Assembly (NCBI GenBank): GCA_022457155.1
Contig: JAJGOT010000033.1
Span: 563,501-627,500 of the forward strand
Direction: 5' to 3'
DNA from: Cladopsammia gracilis
Taxonomy: Eukaryota; Cnidaria; Anthozoa; Scleractinia; Dendrophylliidae
DNA length: 64,000 bases
Shown here: positions 11,468 to 23,700 of the stretch, piece by piece
Layout: the number at the start of each line of letters is the position of its first letter
Numbering within the stretch: position 1 is the stretch's first letter
Notes under the pieces: generated by a model
What the model was told of the DNA's origin: nothing
What the model saw: only the letters and a program-made list of their open reading frames with translations
The model's database searches: none
Made by a program: the position numbers and the translations under genes

Positions 11468-12112
11468 ACCCTTTCACTCCCGGAGACAATAGCCCACTTC
11501 GAAAAATACCATAATAATCTTTTATGTGCTGGCTCAGCCTGACCGGGATGTAATTATTCAAGTCTCCTTTGTTAGAATGGCACAATGGAGTTCAGAATAC
11601 AAATTTATATGTAGGAACGCCAGGACGTAGCATTGTGTGTTCGTATATACAGCTATTTCAATTAACGTTGTCGGATGAAAGCTTAAAGCCAAGACCGCAA
11701 GGTGTAGTATGGGTTAGGGTTAATAGCCATTGTATGAAAATCCCATACTACCTTACGGTCTTGGCATTTCGCATTTTTCATCCGACAACGTTAATTGAAA
11801 TAGCTGTATACAAATGTGCACCGTATGCTAATTGCCAAGAAGTTGAAGCATATCACGCGCAGTGGAAAGATCAGGCTTACATCAAGCACCACCCAAACCT
11901 GTACTTTAAACAATATTATGGTATTAATTTTTCGAAGGGGCCTATTATGACAGTTTTAACTTTTAAGTCTATCGACGAAATCCTATGGTGTGACCATGAA
12001 ACTTATTCGGCAGTACTTTTGTACGGTAACATTTGATTTTCAAATTTTTTAAAAATGAAATTTGGGATTTTTCTACAATTTTTATTGTTGGCGCTCTTGG
12101 GAGTTAAAGGGT
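11468..12112. mobile_element. MITE with ACCCTTTCACTCCC termini, interrupted by a second MITE
   Basis: ACCCTTTCACTCCC at the left and GGGAGTTAAAGGGT at the right are imperfect inverted termini. A related element is at 19287-19606, and shared interior blocks (CAATGAAATTAGAGGTT and GAGCTGCGTGGTAT) also occur near 3990 and 4560. Another MITE (11648-11808) is inserted inside it. Confidence 0.55.
11648..11808. mobile_element. TA-flanked hairpin MITE (copy 1 of TACAGCTATTTCAATTAACG family)
   Basis: TACAGCTATTTCAATTAACG begins at 11648 and its reverse complement ends at 11808, with TA on either side. A second hairpin (CCAAGACCGCAAGG / CCTTACGGTCTTGG) follows inside. The family's second copy at 58141-58370 has a paralogous empty site that confirms these boundaries. 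Confidence 0.8.
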
Positions 12113-13268
12113 AAATTCTATAAATAAGTGAAGCAAGAGAAACTACGTACCATGGTTCGAATTGGAGAAAAAATGCGAGTCATATCCATATTCGCTTCTT
12201 TTACTTTCGCAGCTTTAACCTGCGTCGGATGAGTTTTTGAATGTTCGTCTTAAGGAGGGTTGAATTCTATAAATAAGTGAAGCAAGAGAAAGAACGTATG
12301 GTTCGAGTTAAAGAAAAGTTCGAGTCATCGAGATTCGTTACTGTGCTGTTTAATAACGTTAGCTAGTGTCGTTAGATCCGTCGTCGGATGTTTGATTTAT
12401 CGAGGGATAAATGTTATAAATAATCAAATAATGGTATAACTGATCAAACAACTTATAACACCAACACCATATAACAACTTATATGGAGTCAGGGAAGCAA
12501 GAGACGTCTGACGCAGCCTTCATCTGGAAGTTAGGACCACATTTCGAGGGGCGGGAGTGGGGATCCCACATCACACATATCGTCGGGGAGATTGTCGCTC
12601 GTTGTAGAGGTAAAAATTCGTGGTGTGGTACCGCTATGGGACTAGACTGCGAACAGGCTCCTGGCTCGGAGGGGCGCTATTTAACCCCGCCGTCCGACTG
12701 GAAACCTGTCCGCAGGCTACTATGGGACCCTATGGGTATTTGGGCCCAAAATGAGCACAGTCAGAGTTATCCCGTTTTAAGCATTTAGCCAAACAAAATA
12801 TGCTTAGGGGTAAACATTAATGTGAGCCACACCTACAAAACCGGTTTCTAGTATATTTTAGGAGTTCAGACGTACGATCAGCTCCGTCAATTTTATATAC
12901 CAGTTCACCCCCTCCCTCACCCCTCCCCGGGCCACAATTAACAATTTATTGTTTGCCTCTGGGATTGAAAGGGTTTATATAATATCAAAAATATTGCACA
13001 GCATCATTTTCTAGCTTTTTGCGCCGCAAAAGTGTTACTCCTTCATTCTTAATAAAGTACAGCTTGCGTTCAATCTTTATCGATTTTAAGTTGATTTTAA
13101 TTTACTGAAGGATTGTGAATAACTCAATATAAATTTATATCCCAAATAAAGGTACGACTGTTGTTATGGCGTAAGCTATATATACCTATTGTGCTGCTGA
13201 ATCGCTATATAAATGCCAGTGTAGGTTCAAATGACTAACCTAGGTCTTACGTAACAACGCCGTTGTTG

Positions 13269-13553
13269 AGGCCCGGCCAAACAAACGCAAAATTTCAACG
13301 TAACATCTTGCAACATTGTTGCGCACAACGTGTTACACGCGGTAGGCCACCCTGTTGGAACATGTTGCAACATGTTGGATGGTGTTGGATCAAGTTTGAA
13401 AATGGTCAAATTTGATCCAACACCATCCAACACGTTGCAACATGTTGCAACATGTTGCAACAGAGTGGCCAAACGCGTACGCGTGTTAACACGTTTCACG
13501 CAGCAATGTTGCAACGTGATGCGTTGAAATGCTGCGTTCGTTTGGCCAGGCCT
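13269..13553. mobile_element. Palindromic MITE of CATGTTGCAA units
   Basis: The termini AGGCCCGGCCAAAC and GTTTGGCCAGGCCT are inverted repeats. The interior is almost a palindrome around 13400 (TCCAACACCATCCAACA and its complement) and contains many copies of GCAACATGTT. It is non-coding. No clear TSD was found. Confidence 0.7.
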
Positions 13554-13868
13554 TTATAATATGTTAAATTAACGTATATTTTTGTACACTTGTCTCAAGA
13601 AACAAGGCTTGCATAAATAATTGTCTATTAATAAACTTATTGGTGGCATGATGTCGCAGTGAATTAATTATAACTTAATTCTGTATGTCGTGGAGAAGAC
13701 ATTTCTTGTTTACTCTAGTTTCTAAAAACCTGTGTAACTTTCGGCGGCAATTCGACTTTCTTCATTACTATTTATATGAGGCATCAAGAAATTGCAGTAA
13801 AAAAAACGAAACGAACCGCATAATTACCTTTAGAAACTTTCAGAAATATTGGGCTCGTTACACCGGGG

Positions 13869-13932
13869 GTAAGTGGAGACCCGGAAGTAGGTGGAGGTCA
13901 AGGGGGTAAGTGGAGGCCCGGGCGTAAGTGGA
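13869..13932. repeat. Short tandem repeat GTAAGTGGAGGCCCGG
   Basis: Four imperfect copies of a roughly 17-20-bp GTAAGTGGAGGCCCGG unit lie directly before the SINE head. Confidence 0.6.
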
Positions 13933-14380
13933 GGCGAGGTGGTGTAGTGGTTAGCGCGTCGGTTTTTCAACCTGGAGGTCAGTGGTTCGAGAATGGTCTC
14001 TGCCGTCGTGTTGTTTCCTTGGACAAGAAACGTTTCTGCACGTTTTCTCTCTCCACCCAGGTGTATAAATGAGTAAACATAACCGACAAACTTATGTTTG
14101 TTCATTTTTTTTTTGGCTGATTAGGTCTTTAGTACATCCTACGTATCGTTTACAGCATTATCGTTTGCAGTCTTTTGCAGTTTTTAGTTCTATTTTTGTA
14201 TAAATGGGTACCGGCGACATAATGCTGGGGGGTAATTTTGCAATGGACTAACATCCCATCCAGGAGGGGAGGGGTGGGGGGGGGGGGGGGGGAAGAAGTA
14301 ATACTTGCAGTCGCTTCATGCTACCGAAACCGGGTTAAGCTCCCGACCAGCAGTTGTGAGTCATTAGGATTGTTAAGACT
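13931..14380 (+). mobile_element. tRNA-derived SINE with a nested insertion
   Basis: The head has pol III internal promoter boxes: A box GGTGTAGTGGTTAGCG near 13940 and B box GTGGTTCGAGAATGG near 13982. A tRNA-unrelated tail follows (TTGTTTCCTTGGACAAG, then CTCTCCACCCAGG). The tail is broken at 14071 by a 135-bp insertion and resumes at 14207 with GGTACCGGCGACATAATG. It is not a functional tRNA because the anticodon region does not fold as one. Confidence 0.75.
14072..14206. mobile_element. 135-bp insertion with 10-bp TSD inside the SINE
   Basis: TGTATAAATG occurs at 14062-14071 and again at 14197-14206, as a target-site duplication would. Removing one copy and the DNA between them restores a continuous SINE tail. 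The inserted DNA is AT-rich and non-coding, and its type is unknown. Confidence 0.7.
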
Positions 14381-16269
14381 CACCTATACCGGGGTTAACA
14401 TCTGAGAGTGAAAGAAGGTCAGAAGACCTCTCAGTTGCATAGCTCCGGCCATAGTTCACCAGTTAGGATTGTCCAACATTTTTTATTCTGGTCTTCAGCA
14501 ATTTTGATCATACAACATTAACGCGCTCTCTGATTGGTTGCAAAGCCACTTTAAATCAACTTTATAAACACGGATATCAGGCTTTTTAATTCAACACACT
14601 GATACACTGTCCAAATATGATCGTAAAGCTCTCGATATACGTTAGGTCTACATGAAGTATATCCATGCAGCATTATAATTCAACACATTGATACACTGCC
14701 CAAATATGGTCAAAAAGTTATCGATATACGCTATGTCTACATGACGTATATCCAACGATGGATGTAAATTTCGCATTTTGACAAGAGAATGCAAAAATGA
14801 CGGACCGGCCTCGATATTTTTCCTTCAAACTGTGCTTTGTAAAGCTTGCGTGATATCGCCTAATTTTAGCCGACTCGGCCTACGGCCTCGTCGGCTAAGA
14901 ATTAGGCGATATCACGCGCGCTTTCGCGCTATAATAGTTAAATGGTGGTAAATTTCGCATTTTGAAGGAAATTGAAAATGACTGCTGCCTGCAATTTCGT
15001 GTTTTGGGTAGAAAATGCGTGAACTATTATATAAAGAGTGAGAAGAAAGAAAAAATAAGAGAAGAAAATAAAATATAAGCGTAAAGATATTGATGACATG
15101 ATTGGACCAAAAACTTCTTAAGACCGTAACGAACTCACTTTTAACTAAGAAATTTTATACCATTTTACTGTGTTTTAATTTATTCATGTAGTCACTACTC
15201 TGTCCTGTTCTTTACGTAGACGAACGCTGTTAGTTATCAATGTGTTGAATTATAAAACAATACACTATCGTCTGATTTTAGCCAACTCGGCCTACGGCCT
15301 CGAAGGCTAAGTATCCGGCGATATAGCGCTTCGCTTTCGCACTATAACTGTTAATATCATGGGGATTTTTGTGTTTTGTACACATTTGTGTACAAGACAT
15401 GCTTAATATAGAACATCGAGAGGAAGATGCCAATTGAATTCTCGTAGGGGGAGCAAACCACATTGAGTTTTTAAGACGCAAGCCGGGAGAACTTAAAAAT
15501 ATTGCCTAACCATTTTTTTTTTTAATTAAAAGCCATCATTTATTTGTTCATCACAATCAAACACTTTTACATATTTTCACAGTACTCAGCATATTTACGT
15601 GGACCATTTTATTATTCATGGATTTCTATCACGGAAGCACTGCAGATATCTTTTCTTTCTTACTTACTACGGTATTTTATCTTGTATAGTGCCATGGACC
15701 CTTGAATTTTACAAAGAAATAGTGTAGTCATTTAACCAGATAGTCTGAGAGAATTGGATAGTATGTATGTCATAATGATTCAGGCATCGAAGTTGATAAA
15801 GAGCATTGGTTATGAAACATGAGAATAAATTTCTTTGTTTTATGTTTTTGTTAGAGTTTTTCGACCCTTGTTAGAGCAACTAACCAATGGAAATGTTTCC
15901 CTTCAGTTATTTAGTCAGCGTTTGATCAAAAAACAAAAGATGTTCACAGTGGTACTACTAATTTCAACATAATTTGTACCTCCTTCGTTGTCGCCATTGA
16001 AGACTGCAAGTTTTCATAACCTGTCCATTGACTAACTATGGTTGCACGTCATAAACTTTCATTATTTAGCATCATGTTTTGTACTTAAAGACAAATGATT
16101 ATAAAGAAACCAGTGGTACCGAATTACTTGAATGTTCTAGTGAACACTTGTAAACTACTAGCTTGTAACTCGCTGCCGAAGATGGTCGTCTTGCCGTCCG
16201 AAATGTAGGAAGAAGTAACATTGCCCTTTATTATTCCTGTGCCACTGGCTTCTTTAAAGTAAAGGTCCG

Positions 16270-16740
16270 CCACATGAACAGATTACCGACGGCAGTTTTT
16301 TATTCATCGAGGGGCACTAAACGAGGAATGTTTAAAAAACCGCTTGGAATTAAACAGTTCACAGTCCTCCATCTAGGACCTAAACAGTTACTATGGAACT
16401 CTCTTCCCCATAATCTTACGCAACTTACAAATTACTTTAATTTATTAGTTTCAAGACTTCATTAAAAAAAAAATACCCTATAGAGAGAGCTATAAATTAA
16501 ACTCGCGTGACCATGATATGGCAGCTTACACTTAATCATAATTAAATATGAGGAACCCACTTTCTACAAGTTTTTTAGCTTCCATTGAGCTTCCTTGCCA
16601 CCCTACCTAACAAAGTTAAGTCACTTAATATTACATCTAATTTTGAACTATTTTTGTAGCTCTTCCCGCTCTGTAAATTTGCAATTTTGGTAAATAAAAT
16701 ATTCTTTTTCTTTTTCTTTTTGTAATATTTATTCTATGTG
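16270..16740 (+). mobile_element. LINE 3' fragment (end of reverse transcriptase frame)
   Basis: An open frame to 16465 ends in a LLWNSLPHNLTQLTNYF segment. This resembles the W-N-S-L-P block at the C-terminus of many non-LTR reverse transcriptases. A T-rich and then (AAAAT)n tail at 16690-16770 follows, like a LINE 3' end. The rest of the element is missing. Confidence 0.45.
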
Positions 16741-16800
16741 GCAAATGTAAAATAAAATAAAATAAATAAATGGCGTTTTACCATATCATTTAAGTGCCTT

Positions 16801-16970
16801 TAATAGCGCATTACCGGTATATTAAAATTCATACTTGGCTTCGAGGCTTGGGGGAATAAAACAAAAGAAATCACATTGAGGTTCAGCGTTGAATTATTCA
16901 TTTCTTTTGTTTTATTCCCCCAAGCCTCGGAGCCAAGTATGAATTTTAATATATCGGAAATGGGCTATTA
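16801..16970. mobile_element. 170-bp hairpin MITE
   Basis: The arms TATTAAAATTCATACTTGGC and GCCAAGTATGAATTTTAATA, with outer TAATAGC and GCTATTA, are inverted. A further inverted pair (CTTGGGGGAATAAAACAAAA and complement) lies inside, leaving a loop of about 35 bp. Confidence 0.75.
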
Positions 16971-17246
16971 ACGGAACCTATGTGAAAGCTAATACAGTTC
17001 GAGCTTTTCGTTCTTTTTTTTTTTTTTTTGCTGAATATTTCAGTGGCAGTAAATTTTAGGAAAAGGAATCTTATCCGCCGAATTGACAAGCTGAGCTGCT
17101 TTCACTTTTCCGAAAATCCTAGCTAGCCTTATTTCGCACCCAAAAGGACATTTATATTCATTCCGAAAACAAAAGGCGTTAAATTGTCCGATGAAAGTTT
17201 GAGGTAACATTTTACTCACGAAAACTCACTATAGTTTTTAATCTTA

Positions 17247-17720
17247 GGCCCCGACCACACTAATGCGTTTTCGTTTGAAAACGCATACATTTTGATACGT
17301 TTTCGGATATCATCCACACTAAAACGCCCGAAAACGCTGATGAAAACGGAGGCTTTCGAAAACGGTTTCGAAAGTGGAGACTTTTGATAATGCATCGTTT
17401 TGAAAACGCTTCGTTTCTAGTGTGGACAGGTGAAAACGGAGACATTTAAAAACGGTGGCGTAAAATCTTTAGTGTCGTCAGGTGAAAACGGAGACTTTTG
17501 AAAACGATGACGTACTGAGAGCGTCACATGCCATCGGTTCCAGTCCAAATCAGAGCATCTATCACCTTTAACACATGCGCAATCCCCGGTCCCAGTCGTT
17601 TTCATCGTTTTCGACCGTTTAGTAACGATGCGAAAACGCTAGTGTGGGCGAAAATATTTTACTTCGTATTCTTCGAGATGAAAACAGAGACTTTTGAAAA
17701 CGCATTAGTGTGGTCGGGGC
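17247..17720. mobile_element. MITE with GGCCCCGACCACAC termini, TTA flanks
   Basis: GGCCCCGACCACACTAATGC starts at 17247 and its reverse complement ends at 17720. TTA lies on both sides. The interior is full of GAAAACG(G/C) units in both orientations. It is related in end sequence to the element at 41605-41778. Confidence 0.7.
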
Positions 17721-19286
17721 TTATTTATTACAATTTTTCAAGATGACTAAGGCTTTTAAGAACAGCTTTAGACCGAAACGACTCGTTGGCGGCTCCTGAT
17801 TCAATCATACAGTGTCCTTAATTTCTGAGCAGAGTCCTATTTCTAAGATCCTACTTCAGTTACGAACTGACAACTCGAGCTGAAGTGTAAAAAGGGCAGT
17901 GGAAACAAAGACAAGTTATTAAGTGCACTTTGAAGTGTCAACTGATATAGGATATGTAAAACAACGCAGGTCCTGACACCAATGATAAAACTGATTTATT
18001 GCTTCTAAATTACAAATTCCTATTTTCATATTTATTTTGATTTTTTTCTTGTTTCGTTTGTATTAAAATAAAAAATGTAGAATATAGTAATTGTATTTTT
18101 TAATGAATAATCAAGTTTATCGTTCACTTATAACGAAAACTGAAAACGGTTAGCTTTCGTGCAACTTGCAGGGTGATTTTGCAAAATGTAATATTGGTAT
18201 TATAACAGAAGGCAATCAAATATTTATAACTGCTTGAACTGTAACACCTTTATGGAAAACTGTAAATTGCAATAAAAACCAAACATTTTACGGTAACCCC
18301 TTGTATAGTTTATTTAAAGCATCATAATCCAGAAAATCGGATACTATTCTTTGTCTTTAACGTAAGAGCTTTTTATCAAAGAAAATATTTGCGTTTGACT
18401 AAAAGCTAAAGATTTCATGATAACATTTTGAAAACCCTTTAAGACGTCGTGCATAATTAAGGAGATTTCAAAGAGGGCCGGCACTTTGGCATTAAAGATT
18501 CAAAGTGCTTTAAATGTATAAGCTGATTATTAAAACTTGAATTTTGACGTATTTTATTGATTCAAATTCAGAGATCATAAGAGGTGGTTTTGATATGCAT
18601 CCAGTCCAGTCCTCATCCGACTGTTTACGAGCAAACCGTCGTTAAAGGATCTGAATGTAAAGTTAAAGGATCTTAGGTACCCTTTTTTCAGAGAAGGTAG
18701 GAATGTTTTCTTGACTAATGGTAAAAGAAAAAGTTCAGTTGCGTTGCTGAAAACAATTTCTTGGGAAACCGTGCACACTAATACTAGATAATTTAACATG
18801 CATGTGAGTCAGTTTCCTTTAATTATTGAAGACGGGTACCTTTACGTACATGTATTTCAGTATTTACAATCATAACAATGAACGTCGCACTTTATCTTTT
18901 GAATTTGCATTCCCATGTAAAATGTGGACCGGTGCTCGTTCCTTCGCTTAATTAACAAAAAAGAAAATATTTCATTTAAATAAATATCAAAAAATACTTT
19001 CGTACCTGTCTGTACGTACAGCCGTGATCACGCTCCGTTCGCCAAATGTTTAATTTTATGGGACTAGAATTTCTTGAAGTCCAGACGAGATGATGCCGAA
19101 TATATACGGATGATAACATGAAATTCAATAGAATTTCTGGTCATTTTGTTTCCCTTGATAACCATAGGTAAACTGGATAGTTGCTGGGAGAAATGTAAGA
19201 ACATTACTTAAAAAAAAAACTCCATATGAGTAGACTAGCTATTGTAAAATATCGCACAATTTCCACTTTATCGAGGACATGAACTA

Positions 19287-19606
19287 ACCCTTAAACTCCC
19301 AAGAGTGACGAAAAATCCCAAATTTTATTTTGAAAATACTGAAAATATATGGTATTATGCAAGAATGCTGCCAAAGGGGGTTCACACCACAGCATTTCGT
19401 CTACAGACTCAATGGCAGATACCACGCAGCTCTTAACAACCTCTAATTTCATTGGACCTGTTTTCAGGGCTGTGGTCATTGTTGTGTTGATTGTTCTATT
19501 GTTTTCTCAGCAAATAAGAGAAGACCTTGTAAGAGCTGGGTACTGCCCCAATAGTTACATCTACATTACAATATGTCTCCATAATTGACTCTGGGAGTTC
19601 AGGGTT
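19287..19606. mobile_element. MITE with ACCCTTAAACTCCC termini
   Basis: Left ACCCTTAAACTCCCAAGAGTG and right CTGGGAGTTCAGGGTT are inverted. The interior shares the CCAATGAAATTAGAGGTT block (reverse complement) with copies near 4575. Confidence 0.6.
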
Positions 19607-20695
19607 AAAACTCGTGCAATTCAGTTGATTACTCTAGCTATCCATATTTTCTTTAATAATATTTATTGAATAATACAAACCACTCCCACACATGTGGGGA
19701 GTGAAAATTACAGGATACATTTACATAGATACATAGATATAGTATAGATAAGATATAGGATAGATGACTATAAACTAAAACGACATAGGGAAAACGACAA
19801 CGAAAAAAAATAGTGATTCTAACCCAAACAAAAATTCTAAGCAGATAAACTAAATTAAGTTCCTATTTGACGTTCATGATAGACACCAAACTTTTCCCAT
19901 TTTTTGAAGTGACTAGTAAGTTTATTTCTCTTCCTCGCTCAATATTCTTCCCGACCGCTCGTATACTGTTTACATTTTTATATGGATTCTACTGTAAGAA
20001 AAAAAGAGAACAGTATTTAATTAGCAAGCTTGGTCGTCCAGATGTATTGAAATATATTGTCCGGGGTCCGGTTGTATAAAATTACTGGAGGATTTGTCAA
20101 AGCAATCCTTGGGTACCAAAGGTTTTTCTTGTGCGTTTTCGCGAGCCTCGTGACCAATAATCGATCAAACACCACGATTAAACAAGAAAATCTCTGGATC
20201 GGTCGCTAAAAACTTCCATGCACTTATCGCATGGTTGTTTTATGCAACCGACACCTGCTTCCGAGTTTCTTTGCGCACGCGTACTACCTTCGACTTCGCC
20301 ACGGTCTGAACGAAAACAAGAGCTCAAGCGTATCTTTTGATTGATTTTGTTTAGCACATTTGTGTACAAACCAGTTAGTTTTGACAAGCTATAATTTGGT
20401 GTAAGCTGATTTGATTATACTGTAATAAGTAAATTCGGCACCGTAAAAAGGGTTAGTTCCAGAGAAGAGGCCGTGGCGGTCTCTTGATGTCAGCTTTGTT
20501 TCATTGGTTAAATTTACTCACCTCAGTTTACTTGAAGTCATTGGTGATTTAAAGAAAAGATCAAGAAAACACACAGCAAATTTTTAATAAACTTTATCTG
20601 TGTATCAAAATACAAATTGAGGTTCTCCGATCACTTTATTTCCGCCATTATTTATTTTTATTTATCTAACTTCCTGTCTTATTTGTGTGTTGTAG

Positions 20696-20759
20696 ATGCA
20701 GAAGAAAATGCGGACCCTGCTTACGGCATTGTTGACAGCAGCCCTTTTGAAAACACACG
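20696..20759 (+). CDS. Receptor exon 1: signal peptide
   Basis: The start codon lies right after a GTAG-type acceptor-like sequence, so an untranslated leader exon is possible. It encodes MQKKMRTLLTALLTAALLKT plus one codon and one base. The donor GTGAGT is at 20760 (phase 1). Confidence 0.8.
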
Positions 20760-23700
20760 GTGAGTGATGTACATGCAGTGCTTTTCCAATAAAATATTGT
20801 TTGGCGTTTCGTGTTTACGTGATCATCTTGGGATGCTGTTGTTCGATCGTGTTCAATAACAAAAATAAACTTTTAGGTTGTTTTCTAACATGAGAACTTA
20901 AAGCGATTAAATTCTCGCTATTTTTATTGCTACTCTAAGGGGGGAGAACCTTAACTACAAGGTGGTTGCTATGGAAGAGTTCCAAACGTCACATAATCGG
21001 TTTCTTTACTTCCTCGGTCATGCTGTTTGGTTATTTTATCAGTCAAAACCATATTTGGTAAGTCACGTGACCAGAACATAAAACTCTTAAAACGTTAGGT
21101 AATTCCACTGAAATAGAACTTACAATAGATTCTTGTTCAATCTTTGCCTACGAGATATTCTTGATATGAGAATATCAATTTTAAAATAAAAAATTGGGGT
21201 GCCCGTGTTGGTTAAGGTTATAAGGAGCTGTTAGGCATCGAATATGCCCTATTTTGGCATTTTAGCAGTGTTGTTGTAGAAGTGAATTGCCATTATTTGA
21301 AAAGTCCTTAAATTCAAACACTCATGAGAACATGATAACAAAGACAACACATACATTGCGTTTGACATGGTAAACTTTTTAGCTTCGAATTCGTTTTAGA
21401 CAAAGTCTTTCGGAGTCTTAGCGCCAGGCAAATATCAGACAAAATCCGCTTTCCTGATTACAAAAATGCAAAACAGAGAAACTGAAGTTCAGCTCTATTT
21501 CTCTCATGAATTAAATTTTCAACAATATAAATTTAATAAGTCTTTGCTCATACAAAGGTTTTGGGAACATAATGTGAAAGGACGAAAAAAAGAAAAAAGG
21601 TGGGGTGCCGTGCTTGTTTACGAGAAAACAATATAAGATTTAAAAAGTTTTTTCTTGTACAAAGGTTTTGGGTACTTAATTAGAAAGGACGAAACAAAGA
21701 AAATAGGTGGGATGCCCGTGCTTGTTCATTTTACGAGAAAACAGCCACTTATTTTTTAGCGAAAAACCGTGGAATCACCCTCTTACATTTTTCCAAAAAT
21801 TAAAAAAAAAAAAAACAATGTCAAGAACTTGAGATGCTTAAGAACATCCCAATAAAATCTGTACCATGGATTTGTTCGCCACTTTATTGAAAACGCTATG
21901 ACGTCATAAAAGTTTTTAAACATTTTCTTTAATAGCTTTCCTTTTTTCGTCTAAACGGTAATTCTATGCTACAGATGTTAAAAAAAAAATTGCGTATGAA
22001 TTGCTTATGACTCGCCAAAAAAAGTTTTTTTTTATCTCTTTCCCTTTGAATGTTTGCTCTTTTTCATTCTTATTCGCGGTTGGGGGCTGGCACTGCTTGC
22101 GGATGTGCAATGTCGATTTAGTGATGTATTGTGTTCAGTTTCATTGAGTTCCCACCATATTAGCAGAATATGACAAGCGAGAAATGCTAACCATGAAATA
22201 ATGTCCCCAGCAACGACTCTAAAACTGTAGTAAAGGTTCACCCCCCTTAAACGCGAAGCTGCGGTATAAAAGGGCAAAGCCTCACGCCGAATCTAATGCA
22301 AATGAACAAGAACAATAGATTTTGCTCATTTGCATGAGTTGGACAGTCCAGCCCCCTTTTATATCGAGGGTTTGGCTTTAAGAAAGACAAAAGACACATT
22401 TATATCCGTGGAAGCTCTAAAAGAATGTCCAGTTTTCTTGAAATTAATGTTATTATACTAGAGCTGTAAAGTAAAAATAGGTGTTTTGGGTTGCAGATGG
22501 CCAACATCGAAATGGATTGCAACTCGAAAAAAAATGTGCCAATCGTTTCAGTTTTGGCACCTCGACTCTTGGAAAACTCACTAAAACTCAGATAATGGTT
22601 GATTCCCTCTTCAAAGATTCATTTGATATCTTCCTCTTGTTATTCTATTTAACAAATAGATTCCATTTTGCCGTGTGATTGTTCAGTTATAGATCATAGA
22701 TGGCGTCAAAATGTGGTAAGAACAAAAAAGTGGCACACGAGCCGCAGGCCGAGTGTGTCACTGATGTTCTTTCCACATTTTGACGTCTTCAATGTGATCT
22801 ATAACTGAACAGACACACGGCAAAATGGAATCTATTTGTTTTATACAATGAACAGAAAAGTAAAAAGATAAAATTACGAACTTGCCTCGTAGCGCTCGAC
22901 TGTTGGAAGATTTGTTCCAGTTTAGGTATTTTTCAAGTCGCCAAGAAAACTTTTCGTCTCGGTTTCTTAAATACAATATAAATATAATATAAAACTTTAT
23001 TGAATCCCCCAAACAGGGTTTTTCAGACCCAACATACATAAACATATATTAAATAATTCATAAAGTAAATGAAACAATAAATAAAAGTGTTTAAACGTTA
23101 AAATTATAATAATAGATAAAAACATCAATAGGTAACTCTCCTAGCTAACAAGAAATGATTCGAAAAGGAATTCTCTAAGTTTCTTTTTGAAAGCACGCAG
23201 GGCTGTCTGCAGCAGTAATCGCACGTGGCAATGAGTTCCAGAGTTTAATTGCTCTATATAGAAAAGTTCGCTGACCTGCAGCCGATTGACCAGCAGCCTT
23301 TTTCTTGCTTGTAAACAGCTCCTGGTAAACATTTTTCGAGGCTTTCACTTGCTCAATCCAGAATAATCTCGCAAACATTTTCAAAACTGTGCGCCATGTT
23401 GGACAAAACAAAGTCAAACAATTTTTCTGTGACGTCAGCCGTGCGTCTGTACTCTGATAGATCATTGGCAACGACCAATCACAGAGCGCGTAGTATTCAG
23501 TTCATTGAATAAAAGAATTTCGTACATGACAAAGGTATTTGGTGCAGTTTTGACCCCAAAACGTCAAAATCTCCATGACCCAGCTCCTTTAAATCCGATA
23601 ACTAGAACCTGGTGAACTCCAACTTGTCGCTACCTTTAAGCAAAAGCTCTTGCTTTTCTCCGTTACTCTATAACTCGAAATTTCATTAACTCGGAAAGTC

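Larger units (their letters stand above)
10409..20695. other. Intergenic region with nested repeats
   Basis: No gene is recognised. Identified repeats are listed separately. An open frame at 12483-12788 (101 aa) has no recognisable domain and no supporting splice signals. 14560-15360 holds diverged repeats with AATTTTAGCC(G/A)ACTCGGCC blocks. 17740-19280 and 19610-20690 are AT-rich with nothing I can name. Confidence 0.6.

Noticed and set aside
11569..12036. 155-codon open frame
   Set aside because: It spans two nested MITEs and part of its translation mirrors repeat sequence also seen at 19291-19479.
12483..12788. 101-codon open frame
   Set aside because: No recognisable domain, no splice context, and surrounded by repeats.
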